From Anaerolineae bacterium (GTDB lineage: Bacteria; Chloroflexota; Anaerolineae; Promineifilales; Promineifilaceae), in assembly GCA_023384355.1 (NCBI GenBank), contig JAHDWL010000004.1:88606-152605 (forward strand): a stretch of 64,000 nucleotides of DNA, written 5' to 3'. Shown one piece after another: positions 53,032 to 61,151 of this stretch; within the stretch, counting starts at the first letter, position 1; the number at the start of each line of letters is the position of its first letter. The position numbers were made by a program, and so were the translations under genes. The notes beneath the pieces are model-generated. The model was not told where the DNA came from, did not search any database, and was given only the letters and a program-made list of their open reading frames with translations.

Positions 53032-54609
53032 CTATTCATCCAGCAGGCTGCGCCCGGTCATTTCCGGCGGTTGCGGCAAGCCCATGAGGTGTAATATCGT
53101 CGGCGCAACGTCCGCCAACTTGCCTCGTGGGCGAAGGTTGTAGTATCGATCGCCGATAACGAAGAGGGACACCGGTTGCGTTGTGTGATAGGTGTGTGGC
53201 TCGCCGGTGACTTCGTTCACCATGCGCTCGCAGTTGCCATGATCGGCCGTGACGATAGCCACACCGCCTTTGGCGGTGATCGCTTCGACCAGTCGCCCGG
53301 CACATTCATCGACCGTCTCGACTGCCTTGATTGCGGCCGCCAGGACACCAGTGTGGCCGACCATGTCCGGGTTCGCAAAGTTGACCAGAACAAAGGCATC
53401 GTCCGCCGTCCTGACTCGCTCGATAACGGCATCAACCAGCGGTCGGGCGCTCATCTCCGGTTGAAGGTCATACGTTGCGACCTTCGGCGACGGCTCCAGG
53501 TGGCGATCCTCCCTATCAAATGGAGTCTCTCGGCCACCATTGAAAAAATAGGTGACATGAGCGTATTTCTCTGTCTCGGCGGCATGGAATTGACGGAGGC
53601 CGTGATCACTTATTACTTCCGCCACCGGATTGGTGATATCGACATCGGGATAGAGCACCTTTACGGGGAAGGTAGAATCGTAACTCGTCATGGTCACAAT
53701 ATCGAGATCAGGGATATGGGCGTGGGGGAAACCATCATGGTCAGGCTGGACAAAGCTGGCCACAATCTGACGCATACGATCGGCGCGGAAATTAAAGAAT
53801 ATCAGCGCGTCGCCCGGTTCGATGAGCAGATTTTGCGGTGCGACCGAGGAACTCGCTCCAACCTCATCGATGGCCACCGGCAACACAAACTCATCCGTGA
53901 CGCCATCTTTATAAGACGCCTCGAGGGCAGCGCTCAACGAAGGGGCAACCCGCAGCGAGCCGTCAGCCTCATGATATCCTTCATGCAAGACCTCGACCCG
54001 ATACCCCATTTCTGTACGCACCCAGCGTTTGTCACGGTCCATGATGTAATAACGACCTGTCACCGAGGCGATGACCCCCGGATGATTATCCGCGAGGTAG
54101 TTCTCCAGAGAGCGGGCGTAACCCAACGCGCTTTCCGGCGGCGTATCCCGACCATCGGTGATCACATGCAGAATGGGCGTGAGACCATGATGCTCGGCGG
54201 CCTGCAACAGGGCATACATGTGCTTGCTGTGGCTGTGAACGCCACCCTCACCCAAAAGGCCGATAAGGTGCAGCTTGGCACCACGCGCCTTGACGCCATT
54301 TAAGGTGTCGACCAGGGTCTCATTGGTGAAGAAGTCGCCGCGATCGATCGCCAGGTTGATACGGGTCAGGTCCTGGTAAACAATCCGGCCGGCGCCAAGA
54401 TTGAGGTGGCCGACCTCCGAGTTCCCCATCTGGCCGTCAGGCAATCCGACAGCCTCTCCGGACGCATCAACGACGGCGCGCTCACCATCACGCATCCAGC
54501 GATCATAGTTGGGCGTATCGGCCTGGACGACCGCATTCCCGTGCGCCATCTCACGAATACCCCAGCCGTCCAGAATAATGAGGGCGACCGGTCGGTAGGG
54601 TTTCATCAT
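53032..54609 (-). CDS. gpmI: Phosphoglycerate mutase, 2,3-bisphosphoglycerate-independent
   Basis: 525 residues from the ATG at 54609, chosen because GGAG sits 6 bases upstream; the ATG at 54621 has none. It interconverts 3- and 2-phosphoglycerate using two Mn ions. Motifs: VALIILDGWG, the phosphoserine nucleophile in QMGNSEVGH, GLLGEGGVHSH, FNFRADRMRQI, KYAHVTYFFNGG and the metal-binding TADHGNCE and GEPHTYHT. A tRNA-Asn terminator precedes the promoter region. Confidence 0.96.
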   Translation of the reverse strand: MMKPYRPVALIILDGWGIREMAHGNAVVQADTPNYDRWMRDGERAVVDASGEAVGLPDGQMGNSEVGHLNLGAGRIVYQDLTRINLAIDRGDFFTNETLVDTLNGVKARGAKLHLIGLLGEGGVHSHSKHMYALLQAAEHHGLTPILHVITDGRDTPPESALGYARSLENYLADNHPGVIASVTGRYYIMDRDKRWVRTEMGYRVEVLHEGYHEADGSLRVAPSLSAALEASYKDGVTDEFVLPVAIDEVGASSSVAPQNLLIEPGDALIFFNFRADRMRQIVASFVQPDHDGFPHAHIPDLDIVTMTSYDSTFPVKVLYPDVDITNPVAEVISDHGLRQFHAAETEKYAHVTYFFNGGRETPFDREDRHLEPSPKVATYDLQPEMSARPLVDAVIERVRTADDAFVLVNFANPDMVGHTGVLAAAIKAVETVDECAGRLVEAITAKGGVAIVTADHGNCERMVNEVTGEPHTYHTTQPVSLFVIGDRYYNLRPRGKLADVAPTILHLMGLPQPPEMTGRSLLDE

Positions 54610-54636
54610 CTTTATCTCCATCGTACGAAATATAAT

Positions 54637-54666
54637 GAAAAAGCGGCGGACCTGGAGGCCGCCGCT
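54637..54666 (-). terminator. Terminator of tRNA-Asn
   Basis: On the minus strand AGCGGCGG (54666-54659) and CCGCCGCT (54649-54642) form an eight-base GC-rich stem followed by five T bases (54642-54638). It lies 20 bases after the tRNA 3' end. Confidence 0.88.
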
Positions 54667-54683
54667 TATTTCTAATGTTCCTG

Positions 54684-54755
54684 CTCCTCAGGTTGGACTC
54701 GAACCAACAACATTGCGGTTAACAGCCGCACGCTCTGCCATTGAGCTACTGAGGA
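54684..54755 (-). tRNA. tRNA-Asn (anticodon GTT)
   Basis: The acceptor stem pairs TCCTCAG with CTGAGGA. The anticodon stem TGCGG/CCGCA encloses the loop CTGTTAA with anticodon GTT. The T arm GTTGG-TTCGAGT-CCAAC is perfect. The discriminator is G and CCA is not encoded. Confidence 0.94.
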
Positions 54756-54768
54756 ATGACAGCTTCCG

Positions 54769-54796
54769 ATTATACCGGATGGCGGGTGAGTGTCAA
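54769..54796 (-). promoter_or_regulatory. Promoter of tRNA-Asn
   Basis: On the minus strand consensus TTGACA (54796-54791), 16 bases, consensus TATAAT (54774-54769), 13 bases before the tRNA 5' end. Confidence 0.88.
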
Positions 54797-54816
54797 GTCA
54801 GGAACGGCTCGCGACC

Positions 54817-55029
54817 TCAATCCTCAGCGCCTTCAAACTTGAAGGAAATCATCACCCGCGCCCTGTATTCCACTATCTCGCCGTCATCGAGCCGCACATC
54901 CAGCTTGGTAATTTCGGCCACCCGGAGGTCGCGCAAAGATTCTCCGGCCGTTTCAATTGCGACCCTGGCCGCGTCTTCCCAGGATGTTTTGCTGGTCCCT
55001 ACTACTTCGATCATCTTGTAAACACTCAT
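54817..55029 (-). CDS. Dodecin family flavin-binding protein
   Basis: 70 residues from the ATG at 55029, with GGAG upstream; a longer frame to 55077 lacks family similarity. Dodecins form hollow dodecamers that store or buffer flavins. The chain is the standard length with MIEVVGTSKTSWEDAARVAIETA, LRDLRVAEITKLDVRL and YRARVMISFKFE. The aromatic flavin-sandwich Trp is present (SWED). It is a small stand-alone gene. Confidence 0.93.
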   Translation of the reverse strand: MSVYKMIEVVGTSKTSWEDAARVAIETAGESLRDLRVAEITKLDVRLDDGEIVEYRARVMISFKFEGAED

Positions 55030-55088
55030 GGCATTGCTCCTTTCCCGACCTGAATGAGCCGGGTAACGATCTAACAAGTCAACCGATC

Positions 55089-55727
55089 CTACTCCAGGGC
55101 GAGGTAATCACGCCCATACAAGCGGTCGGCGATGCGCGCCCAGATCTGTTCCAGATGCTCATCGTATTGAACATAGTCGAGATTATCGGTATCCACCGTC
55201 AGCACCGGGCTTAAGGTGAAACTGGCCGACCATTGATCATAAAGCCGATTCAGATCCTGCAAATACGAATCGGCGATATTGCGCTCATAATCGCGGCCGC
55301 GGCCGGTAATCCGGCGACGCAATGTCGGCACAGAAGCTCGCAGATAAATAACCAGATCAGGCGGCTTTAATAGTCTGGCGAGGGTCTGATATAGCTCAAA
55401 ATATGATGCCCAATCCCGATCGGACATATGACCTTGATCGTACAGATTTCGGGCGAAGATCTCCGCATCTTCATAAACGCTACGATCCTGCAATGCATCT
55501 CTGGATTGCTGTAAAAGCTCGTGATGTTGCTGGAGCCGGCGAACAAGGAAAAAAATCTGTGAATGGAATCCCCAGCGATTCATATCCTGGTAGAAATCCG
55601 CCAGATAGGGGTTTTCTGTTACCGCTTCCATCACGGGGTCCCAACCCAGCTTGCGGGAGAGAAGTGTGACGAGGGTGGACTTGCCGACGCCAATATTGCC
55701 GGCGATCGTTATGAAATATGTGGGCAT
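55089..55727 (-). CDS. Deoxynucleoside kinase (dAdo/dGuo kinase-like)
   Basis: 212 residues from the ATG at 55727; the frame extends far upstream to 56012 but only this start gives the normal MPTYFITIAGNIGVGKST beginning. P-loop GNIGVGKS, the Glu in VTENPYLADFY, the DRS motif (LQDRSVYEDAEIFA) and the lid RRRITGRGRDYE are those of deoxynucleoside kinases. It salvages deoxyribonucleosides. The final substrate preference is not readable. Confidence 0.93.
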   Translation of the reverse strand: MPTYFITIAGNIGVGKSTLVTLLSRKLGWDPVMEAVTENPYLADFYQDMNRWGFHSQIFFLVRRLQQHHELLQQSRDALQDRSVYEDAEIFARNLYDQGHMSDRDWASYFELYQTLARLLKPPDLVIYLRASVPTLRRRITGRGRDYERNIADSYLQDLNRLYDQWSASFTLSPVLTVDTDNLDYVQYDEHLEQIWARIADRLYGRDYLALE

Positions 55728-55910
55728 AAAATGACCAGAGCTCGGAAGTGGATTGCCTTCAGAGGTACATGACAAATCGTAAGCCAAAACCTGACATTTG
55801 TCACTATTGTCCCCCGGCAGAAATGATAAAGTATCAACATGGCCGGTAAAGTTGTTGCCAATATTGGCATACTTTGGACCGTTGAAAATCGGCCATAATG
55901 GAGGAACGAC

Positions 55911-56225
55911 ATGCGAGTCGTAATTGATCGAGAATTGTGTGATGCCAGCCTCCCCTTCTGCCAGAGATGCTCCGCGGCGTTCATTCGTTTCCCCGAAGGG
56001 GTCGACCGACACTGTATCCGCGATATCATCGATGATGGCAGTGAATTGCTGACGATCGAGATGAAAACCGACGGCCGTGAACTGGTGCTGGAACTATCGG
56101 ACGAGGATCGGGAGATTGCCTCCATTGAAGGATGGGAAGCCCTCGCCCAATTCGATCCGGCTCTTTTTCGCAGCGGGGCGAGCGAGCGCTGGCATCAGCT
56201 GCGGGTTCTTCCGGAAAGTCATTAG
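55911..56225 (+). CDS. Small cysteine-containing protein of unknown function
   Basis: 104 residues with a very strong start signal (GGAGG, 6 bases before the ATG at 55911). The N-terminal third has four cysteines (C10, C17, C20 and C35, with H34), spaced C-x6-C-x2-C-x14-C, which suggests a metal- or iron-sulfur-binding site; ferredoxin-like spacing is not exact. The rest is charged. It is divergent from the deoxynucleoside kinase. I recognise no family. Confidence 0.65.
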   Translation: MRVVIDRELCDASLPFCQRCSAAFIRFPEGVDRHCIRDIIDDGSELLTIEMKTDGRELVLELSDEDREIASIEGWEALAQFDPALFRSGASERWHQLRVLPESH

Positions 56226-56292
56226 GCTGCGTGTTACGCCATTGTCCCGTCATCGATGCAATATAGATGACGGGACTAACCTCGCGCATAGA

Positions 56293-56655
56293 TCAGGCGT
56301 TGGTCGTCAACCAATAAATCAAAAAGCCCCACAGCACGCCGCCAATAATAATGATCGGAATAAAAAGCGGATGCTCCCGAAAATTGCTCTTGTGACGAAA
56401 TACGAGCATGCCCAGCAGCGCCCCCAAAAAACCACCACCCAATGCAACAAGATGCAATACTATCTCCGGGATACGCCCGCTACCCGCTTTGGCTGATATC
56501 TTGTCAAAGCCGTAGAAGCCAAAGGCAATACAACTCGCGGCAATAATCCAGTTCCAATACCAGACCCATTTCGTCGTCGACTCCAGAACCAGGAACAACG
56601 CAACGGTGAGTACAAGCGCCAAGATCCCAAATACAGCAAAACTTCGACCTTTCAT
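56293..56655 (-). CDS. DUF1294 family membrane protein
   Basis: 120 residues from the ATG at 56655 (MKGRSF); an earlier frame to 56736 overlaps the alcohol dehydrogenase gene and is less likely. Four hydrophobic segments, with the DUF1294 hallmark DKISAKAGSGRIPEIVLHLVALGGGFLGALLGM (split) followed by FRHKSNF. The family has no known function, although some members carry cold-shock or nuclease domains. Confidence 0.85.
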   Translation of the reverse strand: MKGRSFAVFGILALVLTVALFLVLESTTKWVWYWNWIIAASCIAFGFYGFDKISAKAGSGRIPEIVLHLVALGGGFLGALLGMLVFRHKSNFREHPLFIPIIIIGGVLWGFLIYWLTTNA

Positions 56656-56710
56656 GCTAAATCCCTTCTTGATTCCTTGATTTCGATCACTTGGAATTCG
56701 CCGCTCAGGG

Positions 56711-57811
56711 CTAAAATATAATAAGTCCTCGAGCAACTTCTCCTGTCAACATCGAGGCATAAGCTTCGTTAATTTCATCCAGCGAATAAGTGTGCGAGAT
56801 GAGCCGATCCAGATCGAGCAGCCCTTGTCGATACAAGCCGGCATATTGCGGGAAATCGCGGGCAGGATTCGCGCTACCGTAATAAGTGCCGGCTTTCGTC
56901 TGTTCCTGGCGAGTATTGATTGCTCCGGGCAAATTCGTGCTGCTTCCCATTGGCGCAACTCCAGCCAGAATAATTGTGCCCCCCGGCCGGGCAGCAGACA
57001 GACATTCCTCCTGCACCGACGGCAAACCGATGGCCTCGAAGACGTAATCAGCGCCGCGGCCGTGGGTTAAATTTCGAATGGCGGAGACCACCTCCGGCCC
57101 GGCTCGCAAGAAATCGGTCGCGCCAAATGAACGGGCGATTTCGCCCTTCGCCTCCTGGGTATCTACGGCAATAATACGTCTTGCACCGGCCAGTTTTGCG
57201 CCCATAATGATGCTAAGGCCGACACCTCCGGCACCGTAAACGACCACATCGCTCCCCGGCCGCACCCTGGCTGTATTCAGCACTGCCCCAACGCCTGTCG
57301 TCACCGCGCAGCCGATCAAGGCGGCAACCTGGAATGGAACTTCCTTGTCAATAGGAACACAACAGATTTCGGGGACAACGGTGTGATCCGCAAAGCAAGC
57401 CAGGGCGCTGAATTGATATACCGGGGCTCCGTCACGGGAAAGGCGGGTCGTGCCATCCATCATGCTTCCAGCCCAGAGGGGTTCAATGTATGTGTCACAC
57501 AAACTCGGCCGATCGTTTAGACAGTAGAAACAACGGCCACAACTCGGTGCCCAATTTAGCGCGACATGATCGCCGACCCTGACGCGGCTGACGCCCTCGC
57601 CAACCCCAATAACAACACCCGCCCCTTCATGACCCGGCACGACAGGCAGAGCGTGTTTTGTAGCTCCCGTCATGAGATGCCAATCACTGTGACAGACTCC
57701 GGCGGCAACCATGCGGACGAGAACTTCACCCTTGCGAGGCATCTCCAAATCGAGCGTTTCTACTGTGAAGGGGACGCCGGGCTGGGTCAGAACGGCGGCA
57801 TTAATTTTCAT
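56711..57811 (-). CDS. Zinc-dependent alcohol dehydrogenase (class III-like/MDR family)
   Basis: 366 residues. It should oxidise an alcohol or thiol adduct with NAD. Catalytic zinc ligands lie in GVCHSDWH and GHEGAGVV; the structural zinc cysteines are in CGRCFYCLNDRPSLC. The Rossmann motif is VYGAGGVGLSIIMGAKLAGA with the acidic DTQEAKG after it, indicating NAD preference. It resembles class III/mycothiol-dependent and AdhE2-type enzymes. The substrate is not determinable. Confidence 0.9.
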   Translation of the reverse strand: MKINAAVLTQPGVPFTVETLDLEMPRKGEVLVRMVAAGVCHSDWHLMTGATKHALPVVPGHEGAGVVIGVGEGVSRVRVGDHVALNWAPSCGRCFYCLNDRPSLCDTYIEPLWAGSMMDGTTRLSRDGAPVYQFSALACFADHTVVPEICCVPIDKEVPFQVAALIGCAVTTGVGAVLNTARVRPGSDVVVYGAGGVGLSIIMGAKLAGARRIIAVDTQEAKGEIARSFGATDFLRAGPEVVSAIRNLTHGRGADYVFEAIGLPSVQEECLSAARPGGTIILAGVAPMGSSTNLPGAINTRQEQTKAGTYYGSANPARDFPQYAGLYRQGLLDLDRLISHTYSLDEINEAYASMLTGEVARGLIIF

Positions 57812-57823
57812 CCGAAATAGTGC

Positions 57824-58180
57824 TTACTCGATTGAAAGGATGTGAAACTTGGCGTGAGGAATCGTTTCATAGGCACCAAGATGAAACTTGACCGTAAAGC
57901 CGTTTCCCAATTCCGGGTACTGGTCAACCCGCGCCTTTGTCTCTGCCAAAGCATACTCCAGCAGAGCCAGGAACCGCTCTTCATGATTATTTTTCATCTC
58001 TTCAGTGCTAAAGCCTGACTCGAATGGAATCGCCAACCAGTGGATGGCCGCCTCCGGCTCCATGCTGGCTATGAGGGCAAATCCTTGCGAATCATCACGG
58101 GCAATAATTTCTCCCGGCTTGTTCCCGTTCAGGATATCCATGAACGGGCTTTCACCGACAACGTTGTTCTCCAAATCCAT
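57824..58180 (-). CDS. HIT-like protein with a degenerate histidine triad
   Basis: 118 residues. The ATG at 58180 is chosen because GGGAGGG lies 9 bases upstream; another ATG at 58225 lacks a signal. The N-terminal half reads like a HIT fold (GEIIARDDSQGFALIASMEPEAAIHWLAIP), and the C-terminus has GAYETIPHAKFHILSI where the triad HxHxH should be; the central His, the usual nucleophile, is Lys. It may therefore be inactive as a nucleotide hydrolase and act by binding. It lies 12 bases before the alcohol dehydrogenase gene. Confidence 0.72.
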   Translation of the reverse strand: MDLENNVVGESPFMDILNGNKPGEIIARDDSQGFALIASMEPEAAIHWLAIPFESGFSTEEMKNNHEERFLALLEYALAETKARVDQYPELGNGFTVKFHLGAYETIPHAKFHILSIE

Positions 58181-58290
58181 GATAGGCTTCCCTCCCACAA
58201 TGATTAGCGCTGCAGCGAAGTGCAACGCATGAAGTTTTTCATCAATATTGATATAACGAACTCACCCGAAAAGTTACCTGTTATTATGAA

Positions 58291-59175
58291 TCAATGACCG
58301 ATAACAACGGATTCATCGCCGACAGCGTAGCTGTACGGCATTGCCTGGGTGTTGAAGGCCCACCCCACCCTGCCTCGCGCATCCACGGCGATAAGTCCAC
58401 CCGTGCCCCCGGTTCGCTCCTCAAGCACACGGATTGCCGACTCGCAAGCTGAACGCGCTGACAGACCTGTGCCCACAAAATCACATACGCGCTTGCTGAT
58501 CACGACACGCATGAGCGCCTCGCCGTAGCCTGTGGCGCTGACGGCCGCCGTCCAATTGTCCGCATAAGCGCCGCTGCCGACGAGCGGGCTATCGCCGACG
58601 CGACCGGCACGTTTGTTCCGTGTGCCGCCGGTCGATGTGGCCGCGGCCAGATTGCCGAACAGGTCGATTGCCACCGCCCCAACGGTATCGCCCAACGCGG
58701 CCGTTGGCACCTCGTCCTGATCATGTTGGATCAATTTCCTGTCGTCATCAACCAGCAGTTCCTCTACCGGGCAGCGGGGGAAGGCTATTCTGTCAGCAAA
58801 TGCGTCTGCCCCCTTCCCAACGAGAAAGTTATGACCACTCTCATGCATCACCCGCCGGGCAAGACTGATCGGATGGCGAACGCGCTGGATGGCAGCGATT
58901 GCGCCCATAGACAGATCCCGGCCATCCATGATGAGCGCGTCCATCTCGACATCCCCCTCGGCGTTGGGGTAGCTGCCGCGCCCGGCGTCGAGGACGGGAC
59001 AATCCTCCAGGATGGTAACAGCCAGCTCAACGGCATCTAGCGCTGAGCCGCCGTTCATCAGCAGCTCACGACCCGCTTTGGTCGCGTCGGCGCAGGCTTG
59101 CAAAGCCTGACCCAATCGCTCCTCGGACACATTCCAGCCGCCCGCTCCGCCATGGACAATAATCGCTACCGTCAT
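58291..59175 (-). CDS. Isoaspartyl peptidase/L-asparaginase (Ntn hydrolase, family T2)
   Basis: 294 residues from the ATG at 59175; the frame upstream is not conserved. The Ntn nucleophile is Thr in ALGDTVGAVAIDLFGNLAAATSTGG, released by self-cleavage. Other family marks are VHGGAGGW, GGSALDAVELAVTILEDCPVLDAGRGS, GRVGDSPLVGSGAYAD and TGYGEALMR. It hydrolyses isoaspartyl peptides or asparagine; no signal peptide is visible, so it is cytoplasmic. Confidence 0.93.
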   Translation of the reverse strand: MTVAIIVHGGAGGWNVSEERLGQALQACADATKAGRELLMNGGSALDAVELAVTILEDCPVLDAGRGSYPNAEGDVEMDALIMDGRDLSMGAIAAIQRVRHPISLARRVMHESGHNFLVGKGADAFADRIAFPRCPVEELLVDDDRKLIQHDQDEVPTAALGDTVGAVAIDLFGNLAAATSTGGTRNKRAGRVGDSPLVGSGAYADNWTAAVSATGYGEALMRVVISKRVCDFVGTGLSARSACESAIRVLEERTGGTGGLIAVDARGRVGWAFNTQAMPYSYAVGDESVVIGH

Positions 59176-59316
59176 ATGATGACTATCTCCCGTACTGCCA
59201 TTACGCGAATTATAATCGGAGATCAGACGATCTGTCGATAAACAGAGACCGAATACCTGACCGAAGAACGGGACAAAGCGATGGAACAACCCGGTGCCGG
59301 ATGACGTCGAACATGT

Positions 59317-59829
59317 ATGATAATGTCTGTCTTGAAACAAAACCTTCGTCTGACGATCATGATAACCGTCGTGCTGTCAGGCATAATGCTCCCGGTCGCT
59401 TGTGCGCCTGCCGGCGACAAAGTTGGTGATGTGATGTTTCCCGCCACCCTATCGCCGAGCGCAACGGAATCGCCGATCACCCCGGCAGCAGAAGCGCCGA
59501 ACTCACATGGCGGTTCGGAACAAGGTCTTGAACCCGGCGAAGTTCCTCAGGAGCTGTTCGACACGGTTATGGCCAACTTGCTGGACCACTCGGGAGCATC
59601 GATCGACGATGTTGTGGTCGTGAAGAACGAGGCAGTTGTCTGGAGTGATGGTTCTCTGGGTTGCCCGCAGCCGGACGTGATGTATACCCAGGCCCTGGTG
59701 AATGGCTATCAGCTTGTGTTCGAGGTGAACGGCATTTCCTACGATTACCGTCTAAGCGAACAAGGATATTTCCTGCTGTGCGACGGCGCGCAAGTTCCAG
59801 GGTTGCCGGCAGGCACGCCGACAGAGTAA
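59317..59829 (+). CDS. Putative lipoprotein of unknown function
   Basis: 170 residues. A signal sequence ends in the lipobox LPVAC, then a low-complexity linker and a compact domain (about 75-165) with DVVVVKNEAVVWSDGSLGCPQPDVMY and YQLVFEVNGISYDYRL. Proteins of this kind, with the WSDGSLGCP motif, are frequent in Chloroflexota and cyanobacteria and resemble small protease-inhibitor-like folds; the function is unknown. It is divergent from the asparaginase. Confidence 0.8.
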   Translation: MIMSVLKQNLRLTIMITVVLSGIMLPVACAPAGDKVGDVMFPATLSPSATESPITPAAEAPNSHGGSEQGLEPGEVPQELFDTVMANLLDHSGASIDDVVVVKNEAVVWSDGSLGCPQPDVMYTQALVNGYQLVFEVNGISYDYRLSEQGYFLLCDGAQVPGLPAGTPTE

Positions 59830-59839
59830 GGTCAAGAGA

Positions 59840-59875
59840 GCTACCCGGCAGGTCTTGATGAACCTGTCGGGTAGC
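59840..59875. terminator. Hairpin between the lipoprotein gene and the thiolase gene (candidate bidirectional terminator)
   Basis: GCTACCCGGCAGGT (59840-59853) and ACCTGTCGGGTAGC (59862-59875) form a 14-base stem with one G-U pair and an eight-base loop. It lies between two convergent genes. T runs are weak on both sides. Confidence 0.5.
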
Positions 59876-59888
59876 ATCTTCAATAAGG

Positions 59889-61070
59889 CTAATTCAGGCG
59901 CTCAAAGATTCCAGCCGCGCCCATCCCGCCGCCGATACACATCGTCACCATGCCGAATTGAGCATCGCGCCGTCTCATCTCGTGCATCAACTGGACAGTC
60001 AGCTTGGCCCCGGTGCAACCAAGCGGATGCCCTAGAGCGATAGCCCCTCCGTTGACATTCACCCGCGCTTCGTCCAACCCCAGGCCACGAATCACGGCCA
60101 CCGCCTGGGAAGCAAACGCTTCATTCAGCTCAATCAGATCGATATCGGTCAATGCCATGCCCGTGCGCTTGAGCACCCGCGGAACGGCCGAAAGTGGCCC
60201 AACGCCCATGATCTCGGGGCGCACTCCGCCGACGTTGAAGCCCACAAACCGCAAAATCGGCGTGAGACCCAAGGCTTCTGCCTTGCTTTTCTCCATGACG
60301 ATCACGGCCGCGGCACCATCGCTGAGTGGCGACGAGTTTCCAGCCGTCACCGAGCCACCCTGCTTGAATACGGGCTTCAATTTGGCCAAACCCTCAAGCG
60401 TCGTGTCGGCGCGCAGATGTTCATCGCGGTCAAAGACAGTGGTGGATCGTTGCGGCCCATTGGGTCCAGCAACAACTTCTTCGACCTCGATCGGCACGAT
60501 CTCTTCCCTGAACAATCCTTTCTCGTATGCCGCGGCCGCCTTTCGATGGCTATTGACCGCAAATTCGTCCTGCGCCTGACGACTCACTTCATATTCATCC
60601 GCAACTCGCTCGGCCGTCAGCCCCATGCCCATATAGACTTCAGGCATGTTTTCCACCATATAAGGGTTGGGGTTAACCCGAAAGCCGGTCATCGGCACAA
60701 GGCTCATCGTCTCCGCGCCGCCGGCGATGATCACGTCCGCGCCGTTAGCGATGATCCGCTCCGCGGCCATGGCGATGGTCTGCAGGCCGCTGGAACAAAA
60801 GCGGTTCACGGTTTGGCCCGGAGTTTCCACGGGCAGCCCGGCTCGCAGGGCGATTGTCCGCGCGAAATTTAGTCCCTGAGCGCCTTCTGGCATGGCACAA
60901 CCGATGATGACATCGTCGATTTCAGCCGGGTCCAGCGCGGGGGCCTTCCGCATCAAATCCATGATGACCTCGGCCGCCATATCATCCGAACGCCAATTGC
61001 GCGTCGTACCTTTCTTCGATTTTCCGACAGCCGTTCGGGAACCGGCCACAATTACAGCTTCTCGCATCAT
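59889..61070 (-). CDS. fadA: Acetyl-CoA C-acyltransferase (thiolase)
   Basis: 393 residues. It splits 3-ketoacyl-CoA with CoA in beta-oxidation. The nucleophilic Cys lies in VNRFCSSGLQTI, the second catalytic motifs are NEAFASQA, GGAIALGHPLGCTGAK and CIGGGMG with the last Cys. It is the third gene of an acyl-CoA dehydrogenase, FadN, thiolase cluster, about 80 bases from the FadN-like gene. The start may be either of two adjacent ATGs. Confidence 0.95.
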   Translation of the reverse strand: MMREAVIVAGSRTAVGKSKKGTTRNWRSDDMAAEVIMDLMRKAPALDPAEIDDVIIGCAMPEGAQGLNFARTIALRAGLPVETPGQTVNRFCSSGLQTIAMAAERIIANGADVIIAGGAETMSLVPMTGFRVNPNPYMVENMPEVYMGMGLTAERVADEYEVSRQAQDEFAVNSHRKAAAAYEKGLFREEIVPIEVEEVVAGPNGPQRSTTVFDRDEHLRADTTLEGLAKLKPVFKQGGSVTAGNSSPLSDGAAAVIVMEKSKAEALGLTPILRFVGFNVGGVRPEIMGVGPLSAVPRVLKRTGMALTDIDLIELNEAFASQAVAVIRGLGLDEARVNVNGGAIALGHPLGCTGAKLTVQLMHEMRRRDAQFGMVTMCIGGGMGAAGIFERLN

Positions 61071-61151
61071 AATGTTTTCTCCGATCGACCAATCCGGCGA
61101 GAGTTGGCAAACGTGGTTCGCTGCGTCACTCGCCGAACAGATCCGCAGGTG

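Noticed and set aside
53176-54303. 375-codon open frame on the plus strand
   Set aside because: It lies antisense to gpmI, whose catalytic motifs are complete; the translated sequence resembles no protein.
55728-56012. Long N-terminal extension of the deoxynucleoside kinase
   Set aside because: It overlaps the divergent gene at 55911 and is unconserved; the ATG at 55727 gives the normal start.
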